From: Pseudarthrobacter phenanthrenivorans
GTDB lineage: Bacteria > Actinomycetota > Actinomycetes > Actinomycetales > Micrococcaceae
NCBI RefSeq assembly: GCF_000813845.1
Contig: NZ_JWTB01000023.1
Coordinates: 1 to 64,000 of the forward strand
Reading direction: 5' to 3'
Length of the DNA stretch: 64,000 nt
Position 1 is the first letter of the stretch; each line of letters starts with the position of its first letter. Below, one piece after another: positions 44,858-53,585 of this stretch. The position numbers were made by a program, and so were the translations under genes. The notes under the pieces are model-generated. The model was not told the DNA's origin and did no database searches. It saw nothing but the letters and a program-made list of their open reading frames with translations.

Positions 44858-46489
44858 CTAGGACTCTATCCGGTCGTCGTGGAGAACGTTGAATCCCCTG
44901 GCTGTCAAGGCGGTGCGCAGCTCCACCCTGTCGTCCAGGGCAAGGTTGACCCCTTTGACTTCCTGCCAGACCTCGTGGCCGCGGCCCGCCACCAGGATCG
45001 TGTCCTCCGGGCGTGCCAGGGCTACGGCGTGCCGGATGGCTTCGTCCCGCGGGAAGACTTCCAGCAGACCGGCACCCAGGGACTCCTTGTCGATGGCTTC
45101 CCGCGCCCCGGCCAGCACGTCTGCCCGGATGGCCGCCGCATCCTCGTCGTGCGGATCGTCATCGGTGATGATCACGGTGTCCGCGAGCCTCGCGGCGATG
45201 GCGCCCATGGCCGGCCGTTTGCCCTGGTCCCGTTGGCCGGTGGCTCCGAACACGACGATCAGCCGCGAGCCCGGTTCCGGCGACCGTACGGCTTCCAGCG
45301 CGCGGGCCAGGGCGTCGGTGTTGTGGGCGAAGTCGACAACGGCAGCGGGTTTCTCCGCGACGAGCTGCATCCGTCCCGGTACGGCGACGGTGAATGGGTC
45401 GGCGGTGTCCAGGGCTGCCTGCAGTTCTGCCGGGTCCACGCCGGAGGCGAGCACCATGAGCGCTGCCAGGGCTGCGTTGGCCACGTTGAAGCTTCCGGGC
45501 AGCCCGGTGTGGATGTCCAGGGTGATCCCGCCTGGCCCGGTGAGGGTGAAGTCCGTGCCCAGCCCGCGGGGCGAAGACCGGGTCACTGCCCAATCCGCAG
45601 GGGCCCGGCCACTGGTGCTGAGCGTGGTGAGGGGCACCTGGCTGGTGCCGGCCAGGCGCTGGCCCCACTCGTCGTCGACCGTCACCACTGCACAGCGGGC
45701 CCGCTCCGGCGTGAAGAGCTGTGCCTTCGTGGCGAAGTACCCGTCCATGGTGTGGTGCAGGTCCAAGTGGTCCTGGGTGAGGTTGGTGAACCCCGCGACG
45801 TCGAAGACCAGACCGTCCACCCGCTGGTATGAGATGGCGTGTGAGGACACTTCCATGGCTGCCGCATCCAGTCCCCGCTCATGCATGAGGGCCAGAAGCC
45901 CGTGCACCTCGGGCGATTCGGGGGTGGTGAGAAGGCTGGGGATCGGCTCCCCGCCGGCGAGGATCTCGATGGTGCCGATCAACCCGGTCTTCCGGCCCAA
46001 TGCGCGCAGCAGCGAGGTAATGAAGTACGTCGTGGTGGTCTTCCCGTTGGTTCCCGTAACGCCGAAGAGCTGCAGCGGGGTGCCGCCGGCGGACTGGCTC
46101 CGGTAGATCATCGCGGCCAGCGGCCCCACGCCGTTGCGGGGCTTGTCCACGACAAGGACGGGCACGGGGGTGTCCGCGGACAGGGCAAGAAGGCGCGCAC
46201 CGGCGTCGTCGGTGAGGACGGCAACCGCCCCGGAACCGACGGCGTCGGTGACGAAGTCGGCTCCGTGCCGCACCGCTCCGGGCAGGGCGACGTACAGGTC
46301 GCCGGGTTCGACGGTGCGGGAGTTGATTGAGATGCCGGTGATCTCCACGTCGGCGGCAGGAGCAGGCACGGCAACGCCAAGGGCCTGCCCGACGGCGGCC
46401 AGCGGGACCGCTGCCACGGCTGAGGGCCGGAAGCGGGCTGGGTTTTCGTCCCGGGCCGTGTCGCTGCCGGGCGTGCTGAACTCTGACAA
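44858..46489 (-). CDS. murE: UDP-MurNAc-L-Ala-D-Glu--diamino acid (probably L-lysine) ligase
   Basis: 543 residues from TTG 46489, preceded by GGAG at 6 bp; GTG 46540 is an alternative without RBS. The ATP loop is [16 protein letters not shown]; other motifs are LTQDHLDLHHTM and VFGATGQRDQGKRP. At the substrate motif, where meso-DAP enzymes read DNPR, this protein has DDPH (residues 444-447). Loss of that Arg fits use of L-lysine, the diamino acid of Arthrobacter-type wall, but specificity must be measured. Confidence 0.95.
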   Translation of the reverse strand: MSEFSTPGSDTARDENPARFRPSAVAAVPLAAVGQALGVAVPAPAADVEITGISINSRTVEPGDLYVALPGAVRHGADFVTDAVGSGAVAVLTDDAGARLLALSADTPVPVLVVDKPRNGVGPLAAMIYRSQSAGGTPLQLFGVTGTNGKTTTTYFITSLLRALGRKTGLIGTIEILAGGEPIPSLLTTPESPEVHGLLALMHERGLDAAAMEVSSHAISYQRVDGLVFDVAGFTNLTQDHLDLHHTMDGYFATKAQLFTPERARCAVVTVDDEWGQRLAGTSQVPLTTLSTSGRAPADWAVTRSSPRGLGTDFTLTGPGGITLDIHTGLPGSFNVANAALAALMVLASGVDPAELQAALDTADPFTVAVPGRMQLVAEKPAAVVDFAHNTDALARALEAVRSPEPGSRLIVVFGATGQRDQGKRPAMGAIAARLADTVIITDDDPHDEDAAAIRADVLAGAREAIDKESLGAGLLEVFPRDEAIRHAVALARPEDTILVAGRGHEVWQEVKGVNLALDDRVELRTALTARGFNVLHDDRIES

Positions 46490-46583
46490 GGGGATCTCCG
46501 ATGGTGCTAGTGCGTGCCCGGCATGGTTCGCGCCGGGCACTGTGATGCGCTGGATGCTGCTGGTACTCGCGGCGGCGCAGCGG

Positions 46584-48389
46584 CTACTTGGCGTACTGCG
46601 GCATTCGGGCCGGCTCGCCGGTTGACGGCTGGACGTTGTAGGTCCGAAGCGTCTGGCTCATGACGGACCGGAACACCGGACCGTTGGTGATGCCGTAGAT
46701 GCTGCCCTTGGGCCGCTGAAGCACCACCTCAACAATAAACCGCGGATCATCCATCGGCGCCATTCCAACGATGGAGGCCGTGTAGCCGCAGTAGCCGCTC
46801 TTGCCGTCGTCGCATGGTGACTCGGATGTTCCCGTCTTGGCCCCCACCCGGTAGCCATCGATGCCCGCGTCCTTGATTTCACCCTCAGTCACGGCGCTCT
46901 CCAGGATGTCCTGGACCTGCTGGGCGGTGTTCCCGGAGACAACCTGCCGTGAGGGCTGGGCCGGGACCTTCTCCTCTGTGCCGTCCGGTGAGATGTACGA
47001 ATCGATGAGCCTTGGCTGCAGCATGACGCCGTTGTTGGCAATGCTCTGGTACGCCCGCACCGTCTGGAGCGTGGACTGGGAAACGCCCTGCCCGAACAGG
47101 ACGGTGTATTGCTGGCGTCCGTCCCACTGGTCCGGCGGGGTGAGGATGCCGGATGCGGTTGCCGGAAGCCCGATGTCGGGCGCCTCGCCGATGCCGAACT
47201 TCTTCAACCAGTCGTAGCGCTGTTCCTTGCTGAGCCGCTGGCCGGCCATGACCGTTCCCGTGTTCATGGAATAGCCGATGATTCCGGCCAGTGTCCGTTC
47301 CTCGGTTCCGTGGGTGAAGGCGTCGCTGAATGTCTGCCCATCCACGGTGTACGTGGGTGGAATCGTGAAGTGGTCCAGGGGGCTGGCGAGCCCTTCGTCG
47401 ATAACGGCGGCAGCGGTCATCATTTTTTCCACCGAACCCGGCTCGTAGGCGGCGGTCACCGAGCGCACGCCGCGGTCCTTGGCGGCCACCAGCCCTGGAT
47501 TGTTCGGGTCCGGGGCGTTGGTGTCCGCCAGCGCGAGCAGGTTCCCGGTCTTGGCGTCCATCACGATGATGACGCCCCATTCGGCGCTGAGCTTGTCCGC
47601 CTGGCTTTGGATGGCCTGCTGCGCAAAGTACTGCAGGTCCGAGTTCAGCGTGAGTTTGACGTTCTTGCCGTTTTGCGGCGGCGTCAGCTCGTCAAGGCCA
47701 ACGGGAATGCGGAGTCCGTCGGCGCCGATTTCGAACAGGCGCTTGCCGTCCTTGCCCTTGAGCTGGTCATCCTGGGTCTGCTCGATGCCGGCTTGCCCCG
47801 TCGTGCCGTCCTGGAGGAACCCCACCACGCCCCCGGCCACGGCGCCGTTCGGGTAGACGCGCTTGCTGACACCCTCCGCAACAATGCCAGGCACCTGCAG
47901 CTTGGAAATGCGGTCCTCCACATCGGGCTTCACTTCCTTGGCCACAATGTAGTACGGCTTCTCACCCGTAACGGCGTCCCGTACGGCGTTGGTGTCCATG
48001 CCAAGCGCCGAAGCGAGCTCCGAGATGGCCTGGTCGCGGCTGACGTCCACCAGCTTGTCGTGGCCATCGGCCTGGGGCTCCAGCCGTTTGTAGGAGTCCG
48101 TCTTCGTGTTAACGCGCTGGTCAACCACGATGTTGTAGCGGATGACACTGTTGGCCAGCACGGTGCCGCGCGAGTCCAGGATGCTGCCCCGCTCAGCGGG
48201 AAGGATCGCCGACGTCATCCGGCTGTTCAAAGCCGCTTCAGCCATCCCTCCGACGTCCAGCCCCTGGACCAGGAAGAGCTTCCCGCCCACCACCAGCAGG
48301 AGCGTGAGCATGATGCCCAGCCCCAAACGCAAGCGCTTCGTGGCGTTGGGTGCCTTGCTTTTTCCTGCCTTGCCGGTCGTCTCCGCCAC
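46584..48389 (-). CDS. ftsI: Septal penicillin-binding protein (class B PBP, FtsI)
   Basis: A 601-residue protein from GTG 48389. A short cytoplasmic N-terminus and one transmembrane segment (LRLGLGIMLTLLLVVGG) precede the pedestal domain. The transpeptidase motifs are the serine box PGSVEKM (SxxK), GYSMNTGT (SxN) and GAKTGTSE (KTG). It crosslinks septal peptidoglycan with FtsW. There are no PASTA repeats at the C-terminus. Confidence 0.96.
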   Translation of the reverse strand: MAETTGKAGKSKAPNATKRLRLGLGIMLTLLLVVGGKLFLVQGLDVGGMAEAALNSRMTSAILPAERGSILDSRGTVLANSVIRYNIVVDQRVNTKTDSYKRLEPQADGHDKLVDVSRDQAISELASALGMDTNAVRDAVTGEKPYYIVAKEVKPDVEDRISKLQVPGIVAEGVSKRVYPNGAVAGGVVGFLQDGTTGQAGIEQTQDDQLKGKDGKRLFEIGADGLRIPVGLDELTPPQNGKNVKLTLNSDLQYFAQQAIQSQADKLSAEWGVIIVMDAKTGNLLALADTNAPDPNNPGLVAAKDRGVRSVTAAYEPGSVEKMMTAAAVIDEGLASPLDHFTIPPTYTVDGQTFSDAFTHGTEERTLAGIIGYSMNTGTVMAGQRLSKEQRYDWLKKFGIGEAPDIGLPATASGILTPPDQWDGRQQYTVLFGQGVSQSTLQTVRAYQSIANNGVMLQPRLIDSYISPDGTEEKVPAQPSRQVVSGNTAQQVQDILESAVTEGEIKDAGIDGYRVGAKTGTSESPCDDGKSGYCGYTASIVGMAPMDDPRFIVEVVLQRPKGSIYGITNGPVFRSVMSQTLRTYNVQPSTGEPARMPQYAK

Positions 48390-48437
48390 CGTGATATTCC
48401 TTGCTGCTCGACGCTGCTGCCTGTCCTGCCTGACGGC

Positions 48438-49154
48438 CTACTGTCCGGGGACCTTCTGCTGCGGTGCCGGAATGGATCCGCCGTGAAGTTCGGGCGCCGG
48501 TGCGGCTGCGGCCGCGGCAGCCGCCTTGTCGGCGGCAGCCTTCGCTGCGTCGTTGGCCGCTTTGGCGGAGGCGGCGTCTGCCGCCGCCTTGCCGGCGTCG
48601 CCAGCCGTGGCCGACCTGTCCGCGGCCGTGGCCGACTTGTCCGCACCCGCATCCTTGGCCGCCGGCGGCACAATAAGCTGTCCGGCCACGGCGGGTGAAG
48701 GGATCACGGCTCCCGTCGAGGCCCCCTTGACGGCAGGGGTGGCCTTTCCGGTGACCGAAAGCGTAGAGAGGTCGATCTGGCCCTTGACGGTGGAGGCCAC
48801 CATTCCCAGCTCCGTGGCCTTGGCCGCCAGGTTCTGCGGAGCCTCGAAGTTCTGCACCTGCTGGGTGAGGTCCTGGTTCGCCTTGGTCAGGGAACTCTGC
48901 TTGGCACGCAGTTCCACTAACTGGTATTGCGCTGTGGATACGGAGATATTCAGCACCAGGACAGCGATCAGCGCCACGGCGAGCATGGCGAAGCACAGCA
49001 CCACGAAGGGTGCACGGCGCTTGCGCGGCGCAGTGCGGACCACGGAGAGCGGTGTACGTTCCTTCCGTCCCCCACCGGGCTCGCCTGCAGGCCTGCTGTC
49101 GGCCGCCGAACTGCCGGGCACGACGGGAAAGTTCTTGACGGCGGCGGTGCTCAT
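48438..49154 (-). CDS. ftsL: FtsL-like septum protein with Ala-rich tail
   Basis: A 238-residue protein from ATG 49154, whose ATGA overlaps the rsmH stop. It has a basic N-terminus, a transmembrane helix at residues 50-71 and an FtsL-type coiled coil ([20 protein letters not shown]). The last 100 residues are of low complexity, with Ala, Lys and Asp repeats. FtsL joins FtsQ and FtsB to activate FtsWI. The call rests mainly on topology and position, because FtsL sequences are poorly conserved. Confidence 0.82.
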   Translation of the reverse strand: MSTAAVKNFPVVPGSSAADSRPAGEPGGGRKERTPLSVVRTAPRKRRAPFVVLCFAMLAVALIAVLVLNISVSTAQYQLVELRAKQSSLTKANQDLTQQVQNFEAPQNLAAKATELGMVASTVKGQIDLSTLSVTGKATPAVKGASTGAVIPSPAVAGQLIVPPAAKDAGADKSATAADRSATAGDAGKAAADAASAKAANDAAKAAADKAAAAAAAAPAPELHGGSIPAPQQKVPGQ

Positions 49155-50143
49155 GCAGCTCTCCTGGCTCTGATTCGTTCTGCCGCGCGGAGCCTGGCGG
49201 AGGCAGCGCGGGGATTTTCGGCGATTTCGGCGGCGGTTGGCACCTCGGTGCCTTTGGTCAGGGTCTTGAGTTCAGGCTTATGTTCTTCCAGCTCAACCGG
49301 GAAGCCGAGCGGAGCGGAAGACCTGGAGCGCGCCTGGAAGACGCTTTTGACGATCTTGTCTTCCAGGGAGTGGTAGGACATGACGACGATGCGCCCGCCG
49401 AGGGCCAGGGAGTCCACGGCCGCTGGAACGGCGCGCTCCAGGACGTCGAGTTCTTCGTTGACTTCGATCCTCAGTGCCTGGAAGGTCCGCTTGGCGGGAT
49501 GGCCGCCGGACTTGGCAGCGGAGGCAGGGACCACGGAACGGATCTGCTCCACCAGTTCGCCAGTCGTGGTGAACTTTTTGACAGCACGTGCTGCGACGAT
49601 TCGGTTCGCGATGCGCCCCGCGAACTTTTCCTCGCCCCATTTGCGGATGATCCGGACCAGGTCCTCTTCGCTGTAGGTGTTAACAACATCTGCGGCAGTC
49701 TGTCCGCGGCTCGTGTCCATCCGCATATCGAGGGGTGCGTCGAAAGAATAGGCAAAACCGCGCCCACGTTCGTCCAGCTGGAGGGAAGAAACGCCGAGGT
49801 CCATCAGGATCCCGTGCACTTCGTTAACGCCGAGATCTGCCAGGACGTCCGCGATTTCGTCGTAGACGGCATGCACCAGGTCAGTGCGGGCAGCAAAGGG
49901 GGACAGCCGCTCGCCGGCGAGGGCCAGCGCTTCCTCGTCACGGTCGATGCCGATGAGGTGCAGGTCGGGAAACCGCTGCAGCATTGCCTCGGAGTGGCCG
50001 CCCATGCCCAGCGTGGTGTCCACTGCCACGGGGGTTTCGCCGCGGAGCCTCGCGGCTTCAAATCCAGGGGCCAACAAATTGATGCACCGGTCGCGAAGGA
50101 CCGGCACATGGCGTTCGGACGTGGGTTTGGGCTGGTCGGTCAT
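49151..50143 (-). CDS. rsmH: 16S rRNA (cytosine-1402-N4)-methyltransferase
   Basis: A 330-residue protein from ATG 50143. The SAM-binding motif is [15 protein letters not shown], followed by [11 protein letters not shown] and [20 protein letters not shown], then [18 protein letters not shown] and [12 protein letters not shown]. It methylates C1402 in the ribosomal decoding site. Second gene of the dcw operon, 165 bp after mraZ. Confidence 0.97.
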   Translation of the reverse strand: MTDQPKPTSERHVPVLRDRCINLLAPGFEAARLRGETPVAVDTTLGMGGHSEAMLQRFPDLHLIGIDRDEEALALAGERLSPFAARTDLVHAVYDEIADVLADLGVNEVHGILMDLGVSSLQLDERGRGFAYSFDAPLDMRMDTSRGQTAADVVNTYSEEDLVRIIRKWGEEKFAGRIANRIVAARAVKKFTTTGELVEQIRSVVPASAAKSGGHPAKRTFQALRIEVNEELDVLERAVPAAVDSLALGGRIVVMSYHSLEDKIVKSVFQARSRSSAPLGFPVELEEHKPELKTLTKGTEVPTAAEIAENPRAASARLRAAERIRARRAA

Positions 50144-50308
50144 GCCTGTCCTTTCCCGCCGTCGTTGTCACCTGCTGTTTCCGGGACCAGATCCCCATCC
50201 GCGCCTACCGTTCCGCCCGCCTGGCTCCGGGGAAGGTGAGCCAGGTTGGCAGCCGGTGGGCCGGCTGGAGATCTCATCCAGGAAACCCTGCTGCCCCGCT
50301 CCTGGAAT

Positions 50309-50737
50309 TCAGAGAATTCCCGGAATGGGATCGTCAGTTTCGGAAAAGGCTGTTTCCTTCTCCGCTAGGTATTCATTCCAAGCCTGGGCGTCCCAGATCT
50401 CGGCGCGGGTACCGGCGCCGATAACGGCAAGTTCCCTTCCGAGTCCTGCGTACTCCCGGAGCGCCGGTGGAATGGTCACGCGCCCCTGCTTGTCAGGTAC
50501 CTCGTCCGAGGCTCCAGAGAGAAATACGCGGATATAGTCACGCGCCTGCTTGGAGGAGATTGGTGCCTCCCGCATCTGCTCGTGGACCCGTGCAAATTCC
50601 TTCTCGCTGAAGACGTAGATGCAACGTTCCTGGCCCCTTGTGAGCACCAGACCGCTGGCAAGCTCCTCCCGGAACTTAGCGGGGAGAATGATCCGTCCCT
50701 TTTCATCCAGACGTGGCGAGTGAGTGCCCAGAAACAC
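50309..50737 (-). CDS. mraZ: Transcriptional regulator MraZ
   Basis: A 142-residue protein from GTG 50737. Two AbrB-like SpoVT folds are visible: [20 protein letters not shown] in the first half and [18 protein letters not shown] in the second. MraZ forms a ring and binds direct repeats in its own promoter to control the dcw operon. A matching repeat array lies 66 bp upstream. Confidence 0.97.
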   Translation of the reverse strand: MFLGTHSPRLDEKGRIILPAKFREELASGLVLTRGQERCIYVFSEKEFARVHEQMREAPISSKQARDYIRVFLSGASDEVPDKQGRVTIPPALREYAGLGRELAVIGAGTRAEIWDAQAWNEYLAEKETAFSETDDPIPGIL

Positions 50738-50802
50738 TGGCCCACCGCCTGTCCGCCGTCAGGAACTGCACATCCCCTATGTTGCAACCACCCTCTTATG
50801 TC

Positions 50803-50827
50803 CTCCACATTACTCCACTTTCCACCA
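50803..50827 (-). promoter_or_regulatory. MraZ operator: three TGGNG repeats with 10-bp period
   Basis: On the minus strand TGGTG (50827-50823), TGGAG (50817-50813) and TGGAG (50807-50803) are separated by exactly 5-bp spacers. E. coli MraZ binds three TGGGN repeats with 5-bp spacers, so phasing and core match. The array ends 66 bp before the mraZ start codon. Confidence 0.75.
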
Positions 50828-50901
50828 CAGTCAACGCAAAACCGCCCTGTGGGCAGGGTTGTTGTGGGAAAACTTCCGTGAAATGGCGCCCTTTTGCGGC
50901 C

Positions 50902-50917
50902 GTGGTGGGAAGTGGAG
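50902..50917 (+). promoter_or_regulatory. Inverted near-copy of the MraZ repeat unit
   Basis: Bases 50902-50917 (GTGGTGGGAAGTGGAG) match 15 of 16 bases of the reverse complement of 50813-50828. They again place TGGTG and TGGAG 10 bp apart, now on the plus strand. No plus-strand gene follows, so this would be a second, oppositely oriented MraZ site. Confidence 0.5.
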
Positions 50918-50999
50918 GACTTTTCGCCTGCGCAGCCCCTATCGGCCCTGGCGGCAGCCGAAAGAATTGGCAGGCGCGCCGACGGAGGCCCTTAAACGC

Positions 51000-51027
51000 G
51001 AAAAGACCCGCCGAAGCGGGTCTTTTC
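51000..51027. terminator. Terminator downstream of the DUF3040 gene
   Basis: GAAAAGACCCGC (51000-51011) pairs perfectly with GCGGGTCTTTTC (51016-51027) with a 4-base loop, and T-runs lie within the stem ends on both strands. It insulates the dcw promoter from the upstream gene. Confidence 0.87.
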
Positions 51028-51085
51028 GTCGCGTCCCCTGTCCACGGGGAGTGGAGTGGAGGAGGCAGGTGCGAACGGGAAGTGG

Positions 51086-51457
51086 CTAGGGCTCGCCTCT
51101 GCGGCGTTCGTCCCAGCGCTCTTCGAGGCTGCTCATGAACGAACTGCGCGGCTTACCCGGTTTTCCGCCGGCCGCCTTGACTCCTGTCTTTCCGCGGGAA
51201 CTTCGCATGGTGGCGAAGTACACTCCGCCGCCCATCACCACGAAGCCCAACACGCCAACAAAGATGTTTTGGAGGGTGACCCCGACCAGCAGCAGGAAGA
51301 CGCCGGCGAGTGCACACAGGACCCCAATAACCACATGCCTTGTGGACCATGAACGACCGGGGTCCGAACCCATTGAGTTCGCGAACTTCGGGTCGTCCTC
51401 GTGAAGCTGCTTTTCAAGCTGCTCAAGCAACTTCTGTTCGTGCTCCGACAGCGGCAT
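51086..51457 (-). CDS. DUF3040 domain-containing membrane protein
   Basis: 123 residues from ATG 51457, preceded by AAAGGAGG. The opening MPLSEHEQKLLEQLEKQL, followed by DDPKFA, is the DUF3040 hallmark. Two transmembrane segments lie at about residues 41-60 and 63-79, followed by a basic tail. The function is unknown. A place directly before mraZ is conserved in actinobacteria. Confidence 0.93.
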   Translation of the reverse strand: MPLSEHEQKLLEQLEKQLHEDDPKFANSMGSDPGRSWSTRHVVIGVLCALAGVFLLLVGVTLQNIFVGVLGFVVMGGGVYFATMRSSRGKTGVKAAGGKPGKPRSSFMSSLEERWDERRRGEP

Positions 51458-51709
51458 CACGACCTCCTTTTGTAGGCCAACGTCCGGGCTGATCCCAGCC
51501 ACTACTACTGCTCCGTAAAACGCCTGCTGTTGCTGGAAAGTTCCCGCTCCACCGTCGATGGCAAAAACGGAAACCCAGCACGCGTCCGCGGGAGCGGGAG
51601 CATGTCCAAGAGGGTCCGGCAGTAAGTCCATTCACTCAAAAACTATGTATCTCTAAGGATAGATTGTTGAGGGCTGATCTGAAAGACGGCAATGACTTCG
51701 GCGGCCCCG

Positions 51710-52957
51710 TCAGGAAGGGCGCCCTGCCCCGTCGCCGGGCCGGTTTTCGGGCTCCATCAGGCGGGCCGGCAGGACGGACTTGTTGCCGAACTTGCGGGCC
51801 ACTTCATCCAGGGCCTGCTCGGCCGCCCGCCAGTTCTCATCCCTGCGGTCGATGCTCAGCTGCAGGGACGTCCGGGCCGCCTCCTCGAGCTGCTCGGCCC
51901 GCACGCCCACCAGGCGCACGGCCATGGTCCTTGTCCCCAGGGACTCGAGGAGCTGCACTGCCACGGCGTAGATCAGCTGGGCACTGTCCACCGGGGTCTG
52001 GACGGTCCTGCTGCGAGTGACAGTGGAGAAGTCGGCGAAGCGCAGTTTCAGTGCCACCGTCCGGGCCACCATTCCGGAACTCCGCAGGCGGCCGGCGGTC
52101 CGGTGCGAAAGCCGCAGCAGTTCCCGGCGAAGGAGGTCCTCGTCGGCTGTGTCCGTGGCGAACGTCTCCTCCGCCCCGATGCTTTTCTCCAGCCGGACTG
52201 GAGTGACGGGACGGGGATCGATGCCCCAGGCCAGCCGGTGAACATGCTCCCCCGTGGCACCGAGGACCTTCTTGAGTGCGGACACGGGAGTGGCGGCGAC
52301 GTCCGCCACTGTCCTGATGCCCATCTTGGCCAAAACTTCCCCGGTCTTGGCCCCAACACCCCACAGCGCACCTACGGGGAGGCTGTGAAGATACGGCACG
52401 GTTTCGTCCGGGGTGATCAGCAGGAGCCCGTCGGGCTTGCACCGGGTGGAAGCGATCTTGGCAACGAACTTGGTTTCGGCGATGCCGACGGAAGCAGTGA
52501 TGCCGAGTTCCGCTGCCACCCGGCGACGGATCAATTCACCGATTCCCCTGGGCGGACCAAGCCGCCGCAGCGCCCCGGTGACGTCCAGGAAGGCCTCGTC
52601 GACGCTGAGCGGCTCCACGAGGCCGGTGATCGATTCGAAAATGGCCATCAGCTGCCCGGACACCTCGTAATACAGCTTGTGCCGCGGTTCGATAATCACC
52701 GCCTGTGGACACATTCGCATGGCTACGGCCATGGGCATGGCTGACTTAACGCCGAATGCCCGGGCCTCGTAAGATCCCGACAGGACAACTGACCGCTCCC
52801 CCGGGAAGCCGACAATCACGGGCTTACCGCGCAGCTCGGGGCGGGTACGGAGCTCCACCGAGACAAAGAACGCGTCCATGTCCACGTGCATGATGCACGT
52901 CCGCCGGCCGCCGGGAAGGCGCGCGGCGGATGGCTGATGTGTTCCTGCGGGCCCCAC
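51710..52957 (-). CDS. dinB: DNA polymerase IV (Y family)
   Basis: About 415 residues from GTG 52957 (GPAGTHQPSAARLPGGRR leader); the conserved core starts at Met 52891. Catalytic segments are HVDMDAFFVSVELR, SGSYEARAFGVKSAMPM and LSVDEAFLDVTG (the acidic pair of the palm). TASVGIAETKFVAKIAS and the little-finger domain follow. It performs error-prone translesion synthesis. No LexA box was identified in the 109 bp before the divergent lipoprotein gene. Confidence 0.94.
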   Translation of the reverse strand: MGPAGTHQPSAARLPGGRRTCIMHVDMDAFFVSVELRTRPELRGKPVIVGFPGERSVVLSGSYEARAFGVKSAMPMAVAMRMCPQAVIIEPRHKLYYEVSGQLMAIFESITGLVEPLSVDEAFLDVTGALRRLGPPRGIGELIRRRVAAELGITASVGIAETKFVAKIASTRCKPDGLLLITPDETVPYLHSLPVGALWGVGAKTGEVLAKMGIRTVADVAATPVSALKKVLGATGEHVHRLAWGIDPRPVTPVRLEKSIGAEETFATDTADEDLLRRELLRLSHRTAGRLRSSGMVARTVALKLRFADFSTVTRSRTVQTPVDSAQLIYAVAVQLLESLGTRTMAVRLVGVRAEQLEEAARTSLQLSIDRRDENWRAAEQALDEVARKFGNKSVLPARLMEPENRPGDGAGRPS

Positions 52958-53066
52958 GCCTGCAATCCTATCGGCTTGCCGGGCGTGGACAGCTTGTCCG
53001 GGCCATATAGGGAGGCTGGCTAAACTGGAGGCTGGTTCCGCCAACAACTCCAGGAGGAAAGTCTCT

Positions 53067-53585
53067 GTGACGGCTATAGGAAACTTGAAGTCCGCCGGCC
53101 TGGCCGCGCTTGCCGCCGTTGCCGCGCTGTCGCTTGCCGCGTGCAGCCAGACGGCGTCCGGACAGCCGTCAGAGTCCGCTTCCGTTGCTGCCCCACAACC
53201 TGCGCTTACCGCCGCACCCAGCCCGTCGCCGTCGCCCAATACATCCGCGACCGTAGGTGCCCTGGTGGCGGGCTTCCCGCAGCAGCTCCTCCCACTGATG
53301 CCCGGGGCAACCGTTGTCTCCAGCAGCTTTGACAAGGCCTCCGCACCTGCGACCGCCGCGCTTGTGGGGACAGCCAAGGCGGCTCCGGCCGCCGTCATCG
53401 ATTTCTACACGAAGGCACTGGAAGGGCAAGGCTTCAAGGCAGTGCCCGGTGACAGCGTTGGCGGAGTGGCCTCGAAGGACTTTGTGCGCGGCGACAATGA
53501 GACCGTCAATCTCTCCGTGGTCGAAGCAGCGGGTGTTTCCACCTTCACGATCGGTGCCAACGTTGCAGCTGAGTCAGCCAAGTGA
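53067..53585 (+). CDS. Small predicted lipoprotein
   Basis: 172 residues from GTG 53067, with AGGAGG upstream. The signal peptide ends in LSLAAC (Cys26), a lipobox. A Ser/Pro-rich spacer (residues 30-60) precedes a compact domain with VIDFYTKALEGQGFKAVPGD. No family was recognised, although the FYTKALEGQGF stretch is common in small surface lipoproteins. The GTGA overlap with the next gene suggests cotranslation. Confidence 0.82.
   Translation: MTAIGNLKSAGLAALAAVAALSLAACSQTASGQPSESASVAAPQPALTAAPSPSPSPNTSATVGALVAGFPQQLLPLMPGATVVSSSFDKASAPATAALVGTAKAAPAAVIDFYTKALEGQGFKAVPGDSVGGVASKDFVRGDNETVNLSVVEAAGVSTFTIGANVAAESAK

Larger units (their letters stand above)
50738..51085. other. 348-bp region between the DUF3040 gene and mraZ
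   Basis: No gene is visible. It holds the MraZ-type repeat array (50803-50827), an inverted near-copy of part of it (50902-50917) and the terminator of the DUF3040 gene (51000-51027). The dcw promoter must lie between the terminator and 50738. Confidence 0.7.
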
